In this document: positions 54,492 to 63,497 of the stretch, piece by piece
Layout of the letters: each line of letters opens with the position of its first letter
How positions within the stretch are numbered: position 1 is the stretch's first letter
Origin: Arboricoccus pini
GTDB taxonomy: Bacteria; Pseudomonadota; Alphaproteobacteria; Geminicoccales; Geminicoccaceae
DNA: 64,000 bases
Assembly (NCBI RefSeq): GCF_900187945.1
Contig: NZ_FYEH01000001.1
Span: 62,001 to 126,000, forward strand
Direction: 5' to 3'
Program-made: the position numbers and the translations under genes
The notes under the pieces: model-generated
Databases searched by the model: none
Told to the model about the DNA's origin: nothing
The model's input: only the letters and a program-made list of their open reading frames with translations

Positions 54492-56138
54492 CTGGAGTCG
54501 ATCACGATCATTTTGGGCCTGCTCGCGGCGGTCGTCGCCAGCGGCACGATCGCCCGCATGCTACCGGCTGCACTGCCCTTGCCCGTGTCGCTCGTGCAGA
54601 TCGCGCTTGGGGCACTGATCGGCTCCTTCGGCGCGCTACGCGTCGAGCTCGACCCCGAGGTCTTCTTCCTGGCCTTCCTGCCGCCGCTTCTCTTCGCCGA
54701 TAGCTGGCAGATCCCAAGGGAAGGTCTCCTGCGCGACAAATGGACGATCTTGAAGCTGGCGCTGGGCCTCGTCGTCTTTACCGTTCTAGGTCTCGGCCCC
54801 CTCATCCATTGGATGCTCCCGGTAATGCCCCTGGCCGTCTGCTTCGCGCTGGCCGCCAGTGTCTCGCCGACCGACCCGGTCTCGGTCCAGGCGATCGCCG
54901 GAAGGATCAAGGTGCCCACGCGAATGCTGCGTATTCTCGAGGGCGAAGCCCTCCTGAACGATGCCTCCGGCCTGGTCTGCATGCGCGTGGCCGTGATCGC
55001 CGCGCTGACCGGCGGCTTCTCCTTGAGCTCGGCGTTGAGCCTGTTTCTCTGGCTTTCGCTGGTCGGTATCGCGCTCGGCATCGGCGTCACCCTTCTGATC
55101 ACCAGGGTCGCCGCCTGGATCAGGCGCCATTTTGGCGAGGAGAGCGGCAGCCATATCCTGATCAGCGTTCTCACTCCTTTCGCCGTCTATCTCCTGGCGG
55201 AACATTTTGGGGGCTCGGGCATCCTCGCGGTCGTCGCTGCGGGCATAACGATGAGCTATGCCGAACTCATGGGCGACCAGGGCGCCGGTACGCGCATACG
55301 CAGCCTCGCCGTCTGGGACGCCATCCGGTTTGCTACCAACGGCGTCATGTTCGTGCTTCTGGGTGAGCAGATGCCCGGCATCTTCACGGCCGCTCTCTCG
55401 CAGAGCCGTGATCATATCGGCTGGCCGCTGCCCCTCGTAGCGCTGATCATCGTCCTGGCGCTGGCAGCGCTGCGGTTCACGTGGGTATGGTCGTCGTTGC
55501 GCATTACGGTGTTTCGTTCCCGTCGACGGGGCGTCCCGGCGCCGCAACCGCCCGTCTTTCTCCTCCTCGCGGCCTCGGTGGCCGGCGTGCGCGGGGCCGT
55601 CACACTGGCCGGCATCCTCACCTTGCCGCTGACCCTGCCGGACGGGTCGCCCTTTCCGGCGCGCGAGCTGGCGATCTTCCTGGCCGCCGCCGTGATCCTG
55701 CTCACGCTCGTCGCGGCGAGCTTCCTCCTGCCGCCGCTCATCCGCCATCTCCATCTGCCGGAGGAGAATGAACTCGCAGCGCAGGAGGCAGCCATGCGCG
55801 TGCAGGCAGCCGAGGCGGCGATCCAGGCGATCGGCAAGGAGCAGCACGCGATGGCGGAGGGCCGGCAGGACACCGACCTCTATGCCGAGGTCAGCGCCCG
55901 GCTGATGGATCTCTATCGTCGCCGGCTGGAAGGGACCGCTGCCAGCGAGACGGACGCGGCGACTAACCGGCGCCTCGTCGAGATCGAGCGTGAACTGCGC
56001 CTGGCCGCTGTCCGCGCCGAGCGCGAGACGATCCTGCGCGCCGCACGTCGTCGCCGCATCAATGACGAGGTCCGCCGCAAGCTCATTCGCGAGCTCGACA
56101 TCCAGGAGGTTCGCTTCCTCTCCATGGCCGGCCGCTAG
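54492..56138 (+). CDS. Na+/H+ antiporter, CPA1 family (probable CTG start)
   Basis: A membrane antiporter of about 548 residues, with twelve predicted helices and a charged carboxyl tail (from about 420) that is long and helical. The cation-site stretch ASVSPTDPVSVQAI and the LNDASGLVCMRVAV helix match CPA1 (NhaP-type). No ATG or GTG lies near the start. A perfect AAGGAG (54479-54484) stands 7 bases before CTG 54492, and that reading restores a full first helix; a TTG at 54513 would lose seven residues of it and has no ribosome site. Confidence 0.85.
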   Translation: MESITIILGLLAAVVASGTIARMLPAALPLPVSLVQIALGALIGSFGALRVELDPEVFFLAFLPPLLFADSWQIPREGLLRDKWTILKLALGLVVFTVLGLGPLIHWMLPVMPLAVCFALAASVSPTDPVSVQAIAGRIKVPTRMLRILEGEALLNDASGLVCMRVAVIAALTGGFSLSSALSLFLWLSLVGIALGIGVTLLITRVAAWIRRHFGEESGSHILISVLTPFAVYLLAEHFGGSGILAVVAAGITMSYAELMGDQGAGTRIRSLAVWDAIRFATNGVMFVLLGEQMPGIFTAALSQSRDHIGWPLPLVALIIVLALAALRFTWVWSSLRITVFRSRRRGVPAPQPPVFLLLAASVAGVRGAVTLAGILTLPLTLPDGSPFPARELAIFLAAAVILLTLVAASFLLPPLIRHLHLPEENELAAQEAAMRVQAAEAAIQAIGKEQHAMAEGRQDTDLYAEVSARLMDLYRRRLEGTAASETDAATNRRLVEIERELRLAAVRAERETILRAARRRRINDEVRRKLIRELDIQEVRFLSMAGR

Positions 56139-56166
56139 ACTAAGTTTCTAGCCGTCCCAGCCGCTT

Positions 56167-56679
56167 TCAGAAGAGGATAGTGCCCGTCAGCCCGCCTTTG
56201 GGCTTCAAGGCGAAGTCGGGTATCGCGCCGGCCTTTACATAGCCCAGCCTGGCGTAGAGGGGGGCGGCACCGCCCTCCTCGGCAGTGTCTAGGACGAGGA
56301 GAGTCTTGCCGCGCTCGCGCGCGATCGTCTCGGCTGTTCGCATCAGCGCGGAGGCGATGCCGCGATTCCGGAACGCAACCAGAATCATCAATTTGGCGAT
56401 TTCCGCGCGATGGGGCTGGTTGGGCGGAAAACTGAGCATAAGAGTGACCGTGCCCACCAACTGGTCGTCGATGAAGGCGCCAAGGACGACGCGCTCGCCG
56501 CGCGCAGCCGCCGCCAGCGAGCCGCGCCAGAATTCTCGGGCGTCGGCCTCGGCCATGGGATACATGAAATTGACCGAACCGCCGCTGGCGACCGTCTCGA
56601 CTAGCAGCCCTGCCAGCGCCTCCAGATGGTCAAGCGAGGTGAGGGGCCGGATCGCCGGTGTCGAGAGGGGGGCCGTCAT
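56167..56679 (-). CDS. GNAT family N-acetyltransferase
   Basis: A 170-residue acetyltransferase. The acetyl-CoA pyrophosphate loop RNRGIASALM (motif A) and the later TAEEGGAAPLYARLGY segment (motif B) identify the fold. The substrate is unknown. ATG 56679 is chosen since the conserved region starts about 20 residues on; the upstream in-frame extension is not GNAT-like. It is a stand-alone gene 49 bases downstream of gap and probably co-transcribed with it. Confidence 0.87.
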   Translation of the reverse strand: MTAPLSTPAIRPLTSLDHLEALAGLLVETVASGGSVNFMYPMAEADAREFWRGSLAAAARGERVVLGAFIDDQLVGTVTLMLSFPPNQPHRAEIAKLMILVAFRNRGIASALMRTAETIARERGKTLLVLDTAEEGGAAPLYARLGYVKAGAIPDFALKPKGGLTGTILF

Positions 56680-56728
56680 TCGTTTGGGTCCCGGCCTCTC
56701 GCGCGAGGAGCCGGGTTCCACAAGATGG

Positions 56729-57733
56729 TCAGAGCTTGCCGATGGCGACCGAGGTATCGACCATGCGGTTGGAGAAGCCCCACTCATTGTCATACCAGGA
56801 CGACACGCGCACGAGCTTGCCCTCGAGGACCTTGATGTTCTTGAGGTCAACGGTCGAGCTGACCGGGGCGTGGTTGAAGTCGATCGAGACCAAGGGTTCC
56901 TCGTGATAGTCGAGGATGCCTTTGAGCGAACCCTCGGCCGCCGTCTTGATCAGGCCCTGGATCTCCTCGACCGTGGTCTCGCGCTTGGGCACGAAAGTGA
57001 GATCGACCAGGCTGACATTGGGGGTCGGCACGCGAATCGCTACGCCGTCGAGCTTGCCCTTGAGCTCGGGGAGGACGAGACCCACGGCCTTGGCGGCGCC
57101 GGTCGAGGTCGGAATCTGCGAGAGAGCCGCGGCGCGAGCCCGGTGCAGATCCTTGTGGAACACGTCCAGGAGATGCTGGTCGTTCGTGTAGGAGTGGATC
57201 GTGGTCATGTGACCGCGCTCGATGCCCACGCCGTCATTGAGGACCTTCGCGACCGGTGCCAGGCAATTGGTCGTGCAGGACGCGTTCGAAATGACCTGCA
57301 TCTCGGGCGAAAGCCTGTCCTGGTTCACGCCATAGACGACCGTGAGGTCGGCACCGTCCGCTGGTGCTGAAACGAGAACGCGCTTGGCCCCGGCCCTGAT
57401 ATGCCCGGATGCCTTTTCCTTGCTTGCGAAGATGCCAGTGCATTCCAGCACGAGGTCGATGCCCATATCCTTCCAGGGCAGATTGTCGAGCGAGCGCTCG
57501 GCCAGCAGCTTGATCGGCCCATGGCCGACATCAACCGTGTCGCCCTCGAACTTGATCTGGCCTTTGAAACGACCATGGACACTGTCATATTTGAGCAGGT
57601 GCACGTTCGTGGCCGGCGGTGCCAGATCGTTAACCGCTACGACCTGAAGGTCAGTGCGGTTGTTCTCAACAATGGCGCGCAGCACGGCGCGCCCGATACG
57701 CCCAAATCCGTTGATCGCGACCTTTAGTGCCAT
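56729..57733 (-). CDS. gap: Glyceraldehyde-3-phosphate dehydrogenase, type I
   Basis: NAD(P)-dependent dehydrogenase, 334 residues, converting glyceraldehyde-3-phosphate to 1,3-bisphosphoglycerate. The amino GFGRIGR loop binds the cofactor, and the catalytic Cys153 lies in [12 protein letters not shown]. It is separated from tkt by a 135-base gap holding a strong hairpin, and is co-directional with tkt upstream. Confidence 0.97.
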   Translation of the reverse strand: MALKVAINGFGRIGRAVLRAIVENNRTDLQVVAVNDLAPPATNVHLLKYDSVHGRFKGQIKFEGDTVDVGHGPIKLLAERSLDNLPWKDMGIDLVLECTGIFASKEKASGHIRAGAKRVLVSAPADGADLTVVYGVNQDRLSPEMQVISNASCTTNCLAPVAKVLNDGVGIERGHMTTIHSYTNDQHLLDVFHKDLHRARAAALSQIPTSTGAAKAVGLVLPELKGKLDGVAIRVPTPNVSLVDLTFVPKRETTVEEIQGLIKTAAEGSLKGILDYHEEPLVSIDFNHAPVSSTVDLKNIKVLEGKLVRVSSWYDNEWGFSNRMVDTSVAIGKL

Positions 57734-57820
57734 CGATAGATCTCCCGTTTACTTTCTCTCGCCCGCCGCCCTGAAAGCCGCGTGTCGTCACTTGCCCAGC
57801 AGTATTCGCTAGGCCTGCCG

Positions 57821-57860
57821 CCATCCCTCCAGGCGGGCTCAATCCCGCCTGGAGGGATGG
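57821..57860. promoter_or_regulatory. Perfect 17-bp hairpin between tkt and gap
   Basis: The arms at 57821-57837 and 57844-57860 are fully complementary, with a 6-base loop. It sits 8 bases after the tkt stop on the minus strand, before gap. No T run follows on the transcribed strand, so it is not a standard terminator. It may protect or cut the bicistronic mRNA, or be an extragenic palindrome. Confidence 0.75.
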
Positions 57861-57868
57861 TTAGCCTC

Positions 57869-59863
57869 TCAGTTTTTGGCGACTTTCAAACCGAGCTCGG
57901 CCACCGCCTCGCCGGTGATGCCGAAATGCTTGTAGACCTTGTCGATCGGTCCGCTGGCCCCGAAGCTGCGCATGCCGATCACGTGCTTGTCGGTCTCGAC
58001 ATAGCGGGTCCAGCCAAAGGTCGAGGCAGCCTCGATGGCGATCCTGGGTGCCTTGCCCAGCACCTGCGCGCGGTAGTCCTCGTCCTGCTCGTCGAACAGT
58101 TCGAAAGAGGGCAGCGAGACGACGGCCACCTTCAGGCCCTTCTCTTCGAGCAGCTTCGCCCCGGCGATGGCAATCGTCACCTCCGTGCCGGTCGAAAGGA
58201 TCGTCAGCTCGCGATCGTCCTTCTTGCCGTAGATCACATAGCCGCCCTTGCGGGACAGATTTTCCGTCCCGGGCTCGGTGCGCAGCGTCGGCACTTCCTG
58301 GCGCGAGAGTGCCAGGATGCTCGGCCGCTTCGTCGATTCCAGCGCGATCTGCCAGCACTCCGCCGTCTCGACGGCATCCGCCGGCCTGAGCATCAAGACG
58401 TTGGGCATGGCGCGGAAGGAGGCCAACTGCTCGATCGGCTGATGCGTCGGCCCGTCCTCGCCGAGGCCGATCGAATCATGCGTCGCGACGACGATCGTCC
58501 TAATGCCCATCAAGGCCGCAAGGCGGATCGCCGAACGGGCGTAATCGGTGAAGATGAAGAAGGTGCCGCCGTAGGGGATGACGCCGCCATGCAGCGTCAG
58601 GCCGTTCAGGGCAGCCACCATGCCGAACTCGCGCACACCGTAGCTCACATACCGGCCCTTGAAGGTCGGCAGCTCGAGCGGCGTGGTCGAGGGCGTGTTC
58701 GTCAGGTTCGAATGCGTGAGGTCGGCCGAGCCGCCGATCATCTCCGGGATCGCCGCGGTCAGCACCTTGAGAGCTTCCTGGCTGGCCTTGCGGGTCGCCC
58801 ATTTGGGCTTGTCCGCCTTCAGCTTGGCCACATAGTCGGCGATCGTCTTATCCGTGCCCTCGGGCAGGCCGCCAGCGATACGCCGCTCGAACTCGGCCTT
58901 CCGGTCGAATTTGGCCAGCCGCTGCGCCCACTCTTCGTGGATCTGCCTGTTGCGGCTGATTGGTGCCCGCCAGGCGGCATAGATCTTCTCGGGAATCTCC
59001 CAAGGTGCGTAGTGCCAGTGCGCGGCCTCGCGCCAGCCCTTGATCTCGTCCGGTCCGAGCGCCGCACCGTGCGACTTCTCCGATCCCGCCTTGGTGGGCG
59101 CGCCCTTGCCGATGATCGTCTTGCAGGCGATCAGGGTCGGCCGGTCCGAGTTCTTGGCGGTGGCGATCGCCCGGTCGATCGCGTCGGCGTCGTGGCCGTT
59201 GATGCGCACGGCGGCCCAGCCATAGGCGTTGAAGCGCTCGACCACATCGTCGGTGAAGGCCAGCGCCGTCGACCCGTCGATCGAGATGTCGTTGTCGTCA
59301 TAGAGGACGATTAGCTTGGAGAGCTTCAGATGCCCGGCCAGCGAGCAGGCCTCGTGGCTGATGCCCTCCATGAGACAGCCATCGCCAGCAAAGACGTAGG
59401 TATAATGGTCGACCAGGTCCTCGCCATACTCGGCAGCCATGAGCCGCTCGGCCAGCGCCATGCCAACCGCCGTGGCCAGGCCCTGCCCCAGGGGGCCGGT
59501 CGTGGTCTCGATGCCGTCCGCGTGGCCGTATTCGGGATGGCCTGCCGTCCGGTAGCCGAGCTGACGGAAATTCTTGAGCTCCTCGGTCGTGATCTGCGGA
59601 TAGCCCGTCAGGTGCAAGAGCGAATAGAGCAGCATCGAGCCGTGGCCGTTCGAGAGCACGAAGCGGTCGCGGTCGGGCCAATGCGGATCAGCAGGATCGA
59701 ACTTCAGATGCTTGGTGAAGAGGACGGTGGCGATGTCGGCCATGCCCATGGGCATGCCAGGATGACCCGAATTGGCCTTCTCGACCGAGTCCATGGCCAG
59801 CGCGCGAATTGAATTTGCCAGCTCGTCATGGGTGACGACCGTTCCGTTTGTTGGCGCGCTCAT
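57869..59863 (-). CDS. tkt: Transketolase
   Basis: Thiamine-diphosphate enzyme of the pentose phosphate pathway, 664 residues, transferring two-carbon units between sugar phosphates. The ThDP motif runs from GDG (FAGDGCLMEG) to the NDISIDG region, and GLGEDGPTHQPIEQ is the active-site histidine stretch. The length is normal. It is the first gene of the tkt-gap unit. Confidence 0.96.
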   Translation of the reverse strand: MSAPTNGTVVTHDELANSIRALAMDSVEKANSGHPGMPMGMADIATVLFTKHLKFDPADPHWPDRDRFVLSNGHGSMLLYSLLHLTGYPQITTEELKNFRQLGYRTAGHPEYGHADGIETTTGPLGQGLATAVGMALAERLMAAEYGEDLVDHYTYVFAGDGCLMEGISHEACSLAGHLKLSKLIVLYDDNDISIDGSTALAFTDDVVERFNAYGWAAVRINGHDADAIDRAIATAKNSDRPTLIACKTIIGKGAPTKAGSEKSHGAALGPDEIKGWREAAHWHYAPWEIPEKIYAAWRAPISRNRQIHEEWAQRLAKFDRKAEFERRIAGGLPEGTDKTIADYVAKLKADKPKWATRKASQEALKVLTAAIPEMIGGSADLTHSNLTNTPSTTPLELPTFKGRYVSYGVREFGMVAALNGLTLHGGVIPYGGTFFIFTDYARSAIRLAALMGIRTIVVATHDSIGLGEDGPTHQPIEQLASFRAMPNVLMLRPADAVETAECWQIALESTKRPSILALSRQEVPTLRTEPGTENLSRKGGYVIYGKKDDRELTILSTGTEVTIAIAGAKLLEEKGLKVAVVSLPSFELFDEQDEDYRAQVLGKAPRIAIEAASTFGWTRYVETDKHVIGMRSFGASGPIDKVYKHFGITGEAVAELGLKVAKN

Positions 59864-60117
59864 CGCACTCTCCCTTTAATCATATCGTCGGTAACTCCGC
59901 TTGCGGCCGGGGACTGTGGGCCAGATGAGGATAAAATCAACTGCCCGAAATGACGGGTCAGGTATCAATGAAATGCGGCTGACCCGCATCTCGGGCTCGT
60001 GATCGCGCCGCTCATTGATCAGATCGCGTCGCATTCGCGTCGCTCATCGGCCAATTGACGGAGAGCGGCGGCGATGCGAGGACTGGCCTTGGCGGAATTT
60101 CTCGGACGAGCAAGGAC

Positions 60118-60414
60118 TTGAGCAAAGGCCAGACCAGCCAGGCCCTCATGCGGGCGGAAACGCGGCTCCAGGCTGCGGTGGCGCGGATCGAAGCGGCCGT
60201 GCGCAAGAGCCGGACTACGCCTGGAGGGCAGATCCGGGCGGAGCGAGATGCCTATGCACGGGACTGTGAGTTGCTGCGTGCCGAATGCGATGGGTTGCGG
60301 CGGGAGCTTTCGGGCGTGATCGAGCGGCATGCCAAGCTCGAGACCGCGTCCCGTGAGGTTGAGCGCCGGCTGGACCGGGTCATTGGCGAACTTGGCGAGA
60401 TGAGCGATGAATGA
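60118..60414 (+). CDS. DUF4164 family coiled-coil protein
   Basis: A small acidic/basic helical protein of about 98 residues, mostly coiled coil (LQAAVARIEAAVRKSR, then ERHAKLETASREVERRL). DUF4164 proteins precede zapA in many alphaproteobacteria and may help division. The start is uncertain: TTG 60118 preserves the first helix, ATG 60148 begins inside it. zapA follows 42 bases on. Confidence 0.7.
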   Translation: MSKGQTSQALMRAETRLQAAVARIEAAVRKSRTTPGGQIRAERDAYARDCELLRAECDGLRRELSGVIERHAKLETASREVERRLDRVIGELGEMSDE

Positions 60415-60456
60415 TCGTTTTCGCCGCGTGGCGCCAAAAAAGGGAGTAGGCCCAGC

Positions 60457-60789
60457 ATGCCGTTGATCGAGATCTCGATCGCCGGGCGGCGTCATCAGGT
60501 GCAATGCGGCGATGGCGAGGAGCCTCGCGTCAGGAAGCTTGCCGCCTATATCGACAGCAAGGCCACCGAGATCGCCAGAGGCACGCCCAAGGCCGGCGGT
60601 AGCGAGCTCTTGATGCTGACGGGCCTCTTCATCACCGACGAGCTCTTTGATCTCTATGCCGAGTTGCAGCGCTGGCGAAGCGGCGGCGAGGGCGGTCCGC
60701 CCGACGGGCTGAGCGAGGAGGCCGCGTCGGTCATCGATCGTGTGGCGGCCCGTCTGGAACAGCTTGCAGTAGCTCTCGAGAATACCTAA
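60457..60789 (+). CDS. zapA: Cell division protein ZapA
   Basis: A 110-residue FtsZ-associated protein promoting Z-ring bundling. The amino beta-strand with VEISIAGRRHQ-like spacing (IEISIAGRRHQVQCG) and the later helix (LLMLTGLFITDELFDLYAE) fit the ZapA fold and coiled-coil dimer. The gene order DUF4164-zapA-6S RNA-cyclo-ligase is characteristic of alphaproteobacteria. Confidence 0.93.
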   Translation: MPLIEISIAGRRHQVQCGDGEEPRVRKLAAYIDSKATEIARGTPKAGGSELLMLTGLFITDELFDLYAELQRWRSGGEGGPPDGLSEEAASVIDRVAARLEQLAVALENT

Positions 60790-60794
60790 CTGAT

Positions 60795-60955
60795 CGCTCG
60801 GGGCTGCCCGGTTTGTCCGGTATCCACATTAATGCTCTGGGCCTAATTCGTTCCTAAGGGAGCTGTTCCTGCCCTGACCGTGGTCAGGGCAAACGGCGCC
60901 CACCTGCTGAGCAGGTCCCAGGGATGAGCGGGATGCAAACGGCCATGGTGGCTCC
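60795..60955 (+). ncRNA. ssrS: 6S RNA
   Basis: The 240-base gap between zapA and the cyclo-ligase gene is the conserved home of 6S RNA, which mimics an open promoter and sequesters sigma-70 RNA polymerase. The expected central rod is visible: an apical stem GCCCTGACC-GT-GGTCAGGGC, a second hairpin ACCTGC-TGA-GCAGGT, and flanking AATTCGTTCC/TCCCAGGGA regions that can close the long imperfect helix. Ends are approximate, and I could not run a covariance model. Confidence 0.75.
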
Positions 60956-61029
60956 ACCCCTTTCATTGGCATGCCGACGGGCAGCGCATGCCGGTCGCTA
61001 TGAACGTCTTTCCGGCACAGGTTCTGCCC

Positions 61030-61614
61030 ATGTCTGACGATCAAGCCGCTGCGAAGGCGGCCGCGCGACGAATTCTGCGAGCCCGGCGCCGCACGATCGC
61101 CGCGGAAGAGCGTGCCATGGCGAGCCGTCAGGCCGCCCAGCATCTCGTCGAGGCCCTGGCGGACTTCCTGCCTGCCACCGTCGCCGTCTTCCACGCGCTT
61201 CCTGAGGAGATAGATGCCGGCCCTCTGATCGCCTGCCTGCGCGCCAGGAGCTGCAACATCGCCCTGCCCCGCCAGATCCGGCCGGGCGAGGCGCTGGCCC
61301 TCCATCTCACGGAGCCGGACACGGAGCTGCGGCCCGGCCCCTTCGGCGTTCACGAGCCCCTGCCCGATGCCGCGGCGGCGCATCCCAAGATCATCATCGT
61401 CCCGCTGCTTGGTTATGACTTCAAGGGCAATCGCCTGGGCTATGGTGCCGGTTTTTACGACCGGACGCTCGCCCATTGGCGTAAGGTCGAGCCGAACCTC
61501 AAGGCCATCGGCTACGGCTACGCGCTCCAATGGATGGATCAACTGCCGGTCGGAGCGGCGGACGAGACCCTGGATGGCGTCTGCACCGAACAGGGCTTCA
61601 CCTGGATTCGTTAA
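61030..61614 (+). CDS. ygfA: 5-formyltetrahydrofolate cyclo-ligase
   Basis: A 194-residue enzyme converting 5-formyl-THF to 5,10-methenyl-THF with ATP. The family segments are visible: a basic amino helix (RRILRARRRTIAAEERA), the IIVPLLGYDFKGNRLGYGAG loop with GGGYYD-like GAGFYDRTL, and a carboxyl DETLDGVCTE. ATG 61030 is chosen over in-frame 60988 because the latter lies in the 6S RNA region. It is linked to the next gene by 21 bases. Confidence 0.93.
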   Translation: MSDDQAAAKAAARRILRARRRTIAAEERAMASRQAAQHLVEALADFLPATVAVFHALPEEIDAGPLIACLRARSCNIALPRQIRPGEALALHLTEPDTELRPGPFGVHEPLPDAAAAHPKIIIVPLLGYDFKGNRLGYGAGFYDRTLAHWRKVEPNLKAIGYGYALQWMDQLPVGAADETLDGVCTEQGFTWIR

Positions 61615-61635
61615 GGCCGGAAGGAACGGACGGAT

Positions 61636-62445
61636 TTGCGCATTCTCTATGTGGGCGACGTTGTCGGCAGGGCCGGGCGCACAGCCTTGCTTGAGCACCT
61701 GCCCGACCTACGCAGCCGCCTCAAGCTCGATGCGGCTGTGGTCAATGGCGAGAACGCGGCCGGAGGCTATGGCCTGACCGCCGCCATCGCTGACGAGTTT
61801 CTCAAGGCCGGTACGGATATCTTGACGCTGGGCAACCATGCCTGGGACCAGCGCGACCTCATCAACCATATCAATGGCGAGCCCCGCATCGTCCGGCCGC
61901 TCAACATGGCGCCGGGCGTTCCCGGCAAGGGTACGGCCACGCTGCAGACGGCGCGGGGCAAGCGGCTGGTCGTCATCCAGGTCCTGGGCCGGCTGTTCAT
62001 GAAGCCGGCCGATGATCCGTTTCGCGCCCTGGAGGTCGAATTACGCCGTAATATCCTGGGCGGCACGGCGGATGCCATCCTCGTCGACATTCATGCCGAA
62101 GCCACGAGCGAGAAAATGGCGATCGGCCATTTCTGTGATGGCCGCGTCTCCTTGGTGGCTGGCACGCACACCCACGTGCCGACAGCGGACGCGCACATCA
62201 TGGCCAGGGGGACGGCCTACATGACCGATGTCGGCATGACCGGCGACTATGACAGCGTCATCGGTATGGACAAAGCAGCCTCCCTGCATCGATGGACCAC
62301 CGACCTTCCCGGCCCGAAGCTCGAGCCCGCCAGTGGTGAGGCCACTCTCTGCGCCGTCCTCGTCGAGACCGACGACAAGACCGGCCTCGCACTGCGCGTC
62401 GAGCCGTTGCGCCTTGGCGGGCGCCTGTCGCCCGCCATGCCCTGA
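61636..62445 (+). CDS. YmdB-like metallophosphoesterase (TIGR00282 type)
   Basis: A 269-residue calcineurin-like phosphodiesterase. The metal motifs are GDVVGR at the start, GENAAGG, LGNHAWD and the late GTHTHVPTAD pair. In Bacillus the homologue cleaves cyclic nucleotides and affects biofilm switching; the substrate here is not shown. A TTG start follows AAGGAACGG. It forms a unit with the cyclo-ligase upstream. Confidence 0.9.
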   Translation: MRILYVGDVVGRAGRTALLEHLPDLRSRLKLDAAVVNGENAAGGYGLTAAIADEFLKAGTDILTLGNHAWDQRDLINHINGEPRIVRPLNMAPGVPGKGTATLQTARGKRLVVIQVLGRLFMKPADDPFRALEVELRRNILGGTADAILVDIHAEATSEKMAIGHFCDGRVSLVAGTHTHVPTADAHIMARGTAYMTDVGMTGDYDSVIGMDKAASLHRWTTDLPGPKLEPASGEATLCAVLVETDDKTGLALRVEPLRLGGRLSPAMP

Positions 62446-62551
62446 TGATCGGGCATCTTCGTCCGACGCGGGCCTGCCATCGGCGGGCGCGGGTGGCGGG
62501 GCGACGTAACGCGGCCCATATCTGACCTAGAAAGTCCAGGGAGGCTCCAAG

Positions 62552-63160
62552 ATGAAGCGCCGACACAGCTTGCTGATGGGCTTGATCCTTTGTCTCACGG
62601 CGAGTGCGACGGCAATCGCGGCCCCGCCGCCCGTGCGTCTACGCGGCACGATCGAGGACGTCTCCACCGCCAGTCTGACGATCGCCGCCCGGGACGGCAG
62701 CCATCCCGTCGTCGCCATCGATCCGTCGACCAGCATCAACACGCTGGTGCGGGCTGACCTGGCGGACATCAAGAGCGGCGATTTCATTGGCACGGCTGCC
62801 ATGCCGGGCAACGGCAACGAGTTGCGCGCCATGGAGGTCGTGATTTTTCCAGAGGCGGCGCGCGGCACGGGTGAGGGCCATTATGACTGGGACCTAGCTC
62901 CAGGCAGCAGCATGACCAATGCGACGGTCCAGGCGGCCGTCCAGGGTGTCGATGGCCGTTCCTTGAAGCTGGCCTACAAAGGCGGTGAGACCACCGTCAA
63001 CGTGCCGCCCGGTGTGCCGATCGTGCGGCCCGTGCCGGCCAGTACGGCGGATCTGGTGGCGGGTGCGGCCGTCTTTGTCGTGGCCGAGAGAAGCGCAGAG
63101 GGCGCTTTCAAGGCAAGGCGCATCGTTGTCGAGAAGGGCGGCGTCGTGCCGCCGATGTAG
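62552..63160 (+). CDS. Secreted unknown protein
   Basis: A 202-residue protein with a signal peptide (cleavage near residue 24) and a beta-rich mature part with two related halves (RGTIEDVSTASLTIAARDG and VQAAVQGVDGRSLKLAYKGG), as in DUF5666-like repeats. No catalytic motif is seen. It is upstream of a convergent cytochrome b561 gene, and these families are often neighbours. The role is unknown. Confidence 0.75.
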   Translation: MKRRHSLLMGLILCLTASATAIAAPPPVRLRGTIEDVSTASLTIAARDGSHPVVAIDPSTSINTLVRADLADIKSGDFIGTAAMPGNGNELRAMEVVIFPEAARGTGEGHYDWDLAPGSSMTNATVQAAVQGVDGRSLKLAYKGGETTVNVPPGVPIVRPVPASTADLVAGAAVFVVAERSAEGAFKARRIVVEKGGVVPPM

Positions 63161-63497
63161 GCTCACGACAGACCCTGGATTTTGTCGGGATCCTGGAAGG
63201 GCGCTCCCCCAAAAGCTCTAGCTGTCCGAGTGAATTCCGGCTGTCATTGATGACAGGGCACGCTGGCTGCCCATCAAGTTTCTCCGCCACCGCAGTTTCG
63301 CCGCGTCCCACTCCGCTATCAGCGACGCGTTGATGCTTGCCGACGTTGGATCCGATGGCGGACGGCAATGTGGGTTTGCCTCCACACGGACCCTCCGGCT
63401 CAGACGCAAAAGCGTCCCATCGGCCGAACACCGGCTTTGTTGAGTGATGCGTGGGCCGGATGCGGCGGCCGAAGCTTCTGAGGCCCTGGTCGCCCCC
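63161..63497. other. Intergenic region between convergent genes
   Basis: This 337-base gap lies between the secreted-protein gene and cytochrome b561. It carries several short hairpins, such as GACGC-AAAA-GCGTC at 63403-63416 and TGTCA-TTGA-TGACA near 63242. Frames across it are not credible proteins. The dense small dyads suggest a dispersed intergenic element, which I cannot confirm from one copy. Confidence 0.4.
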
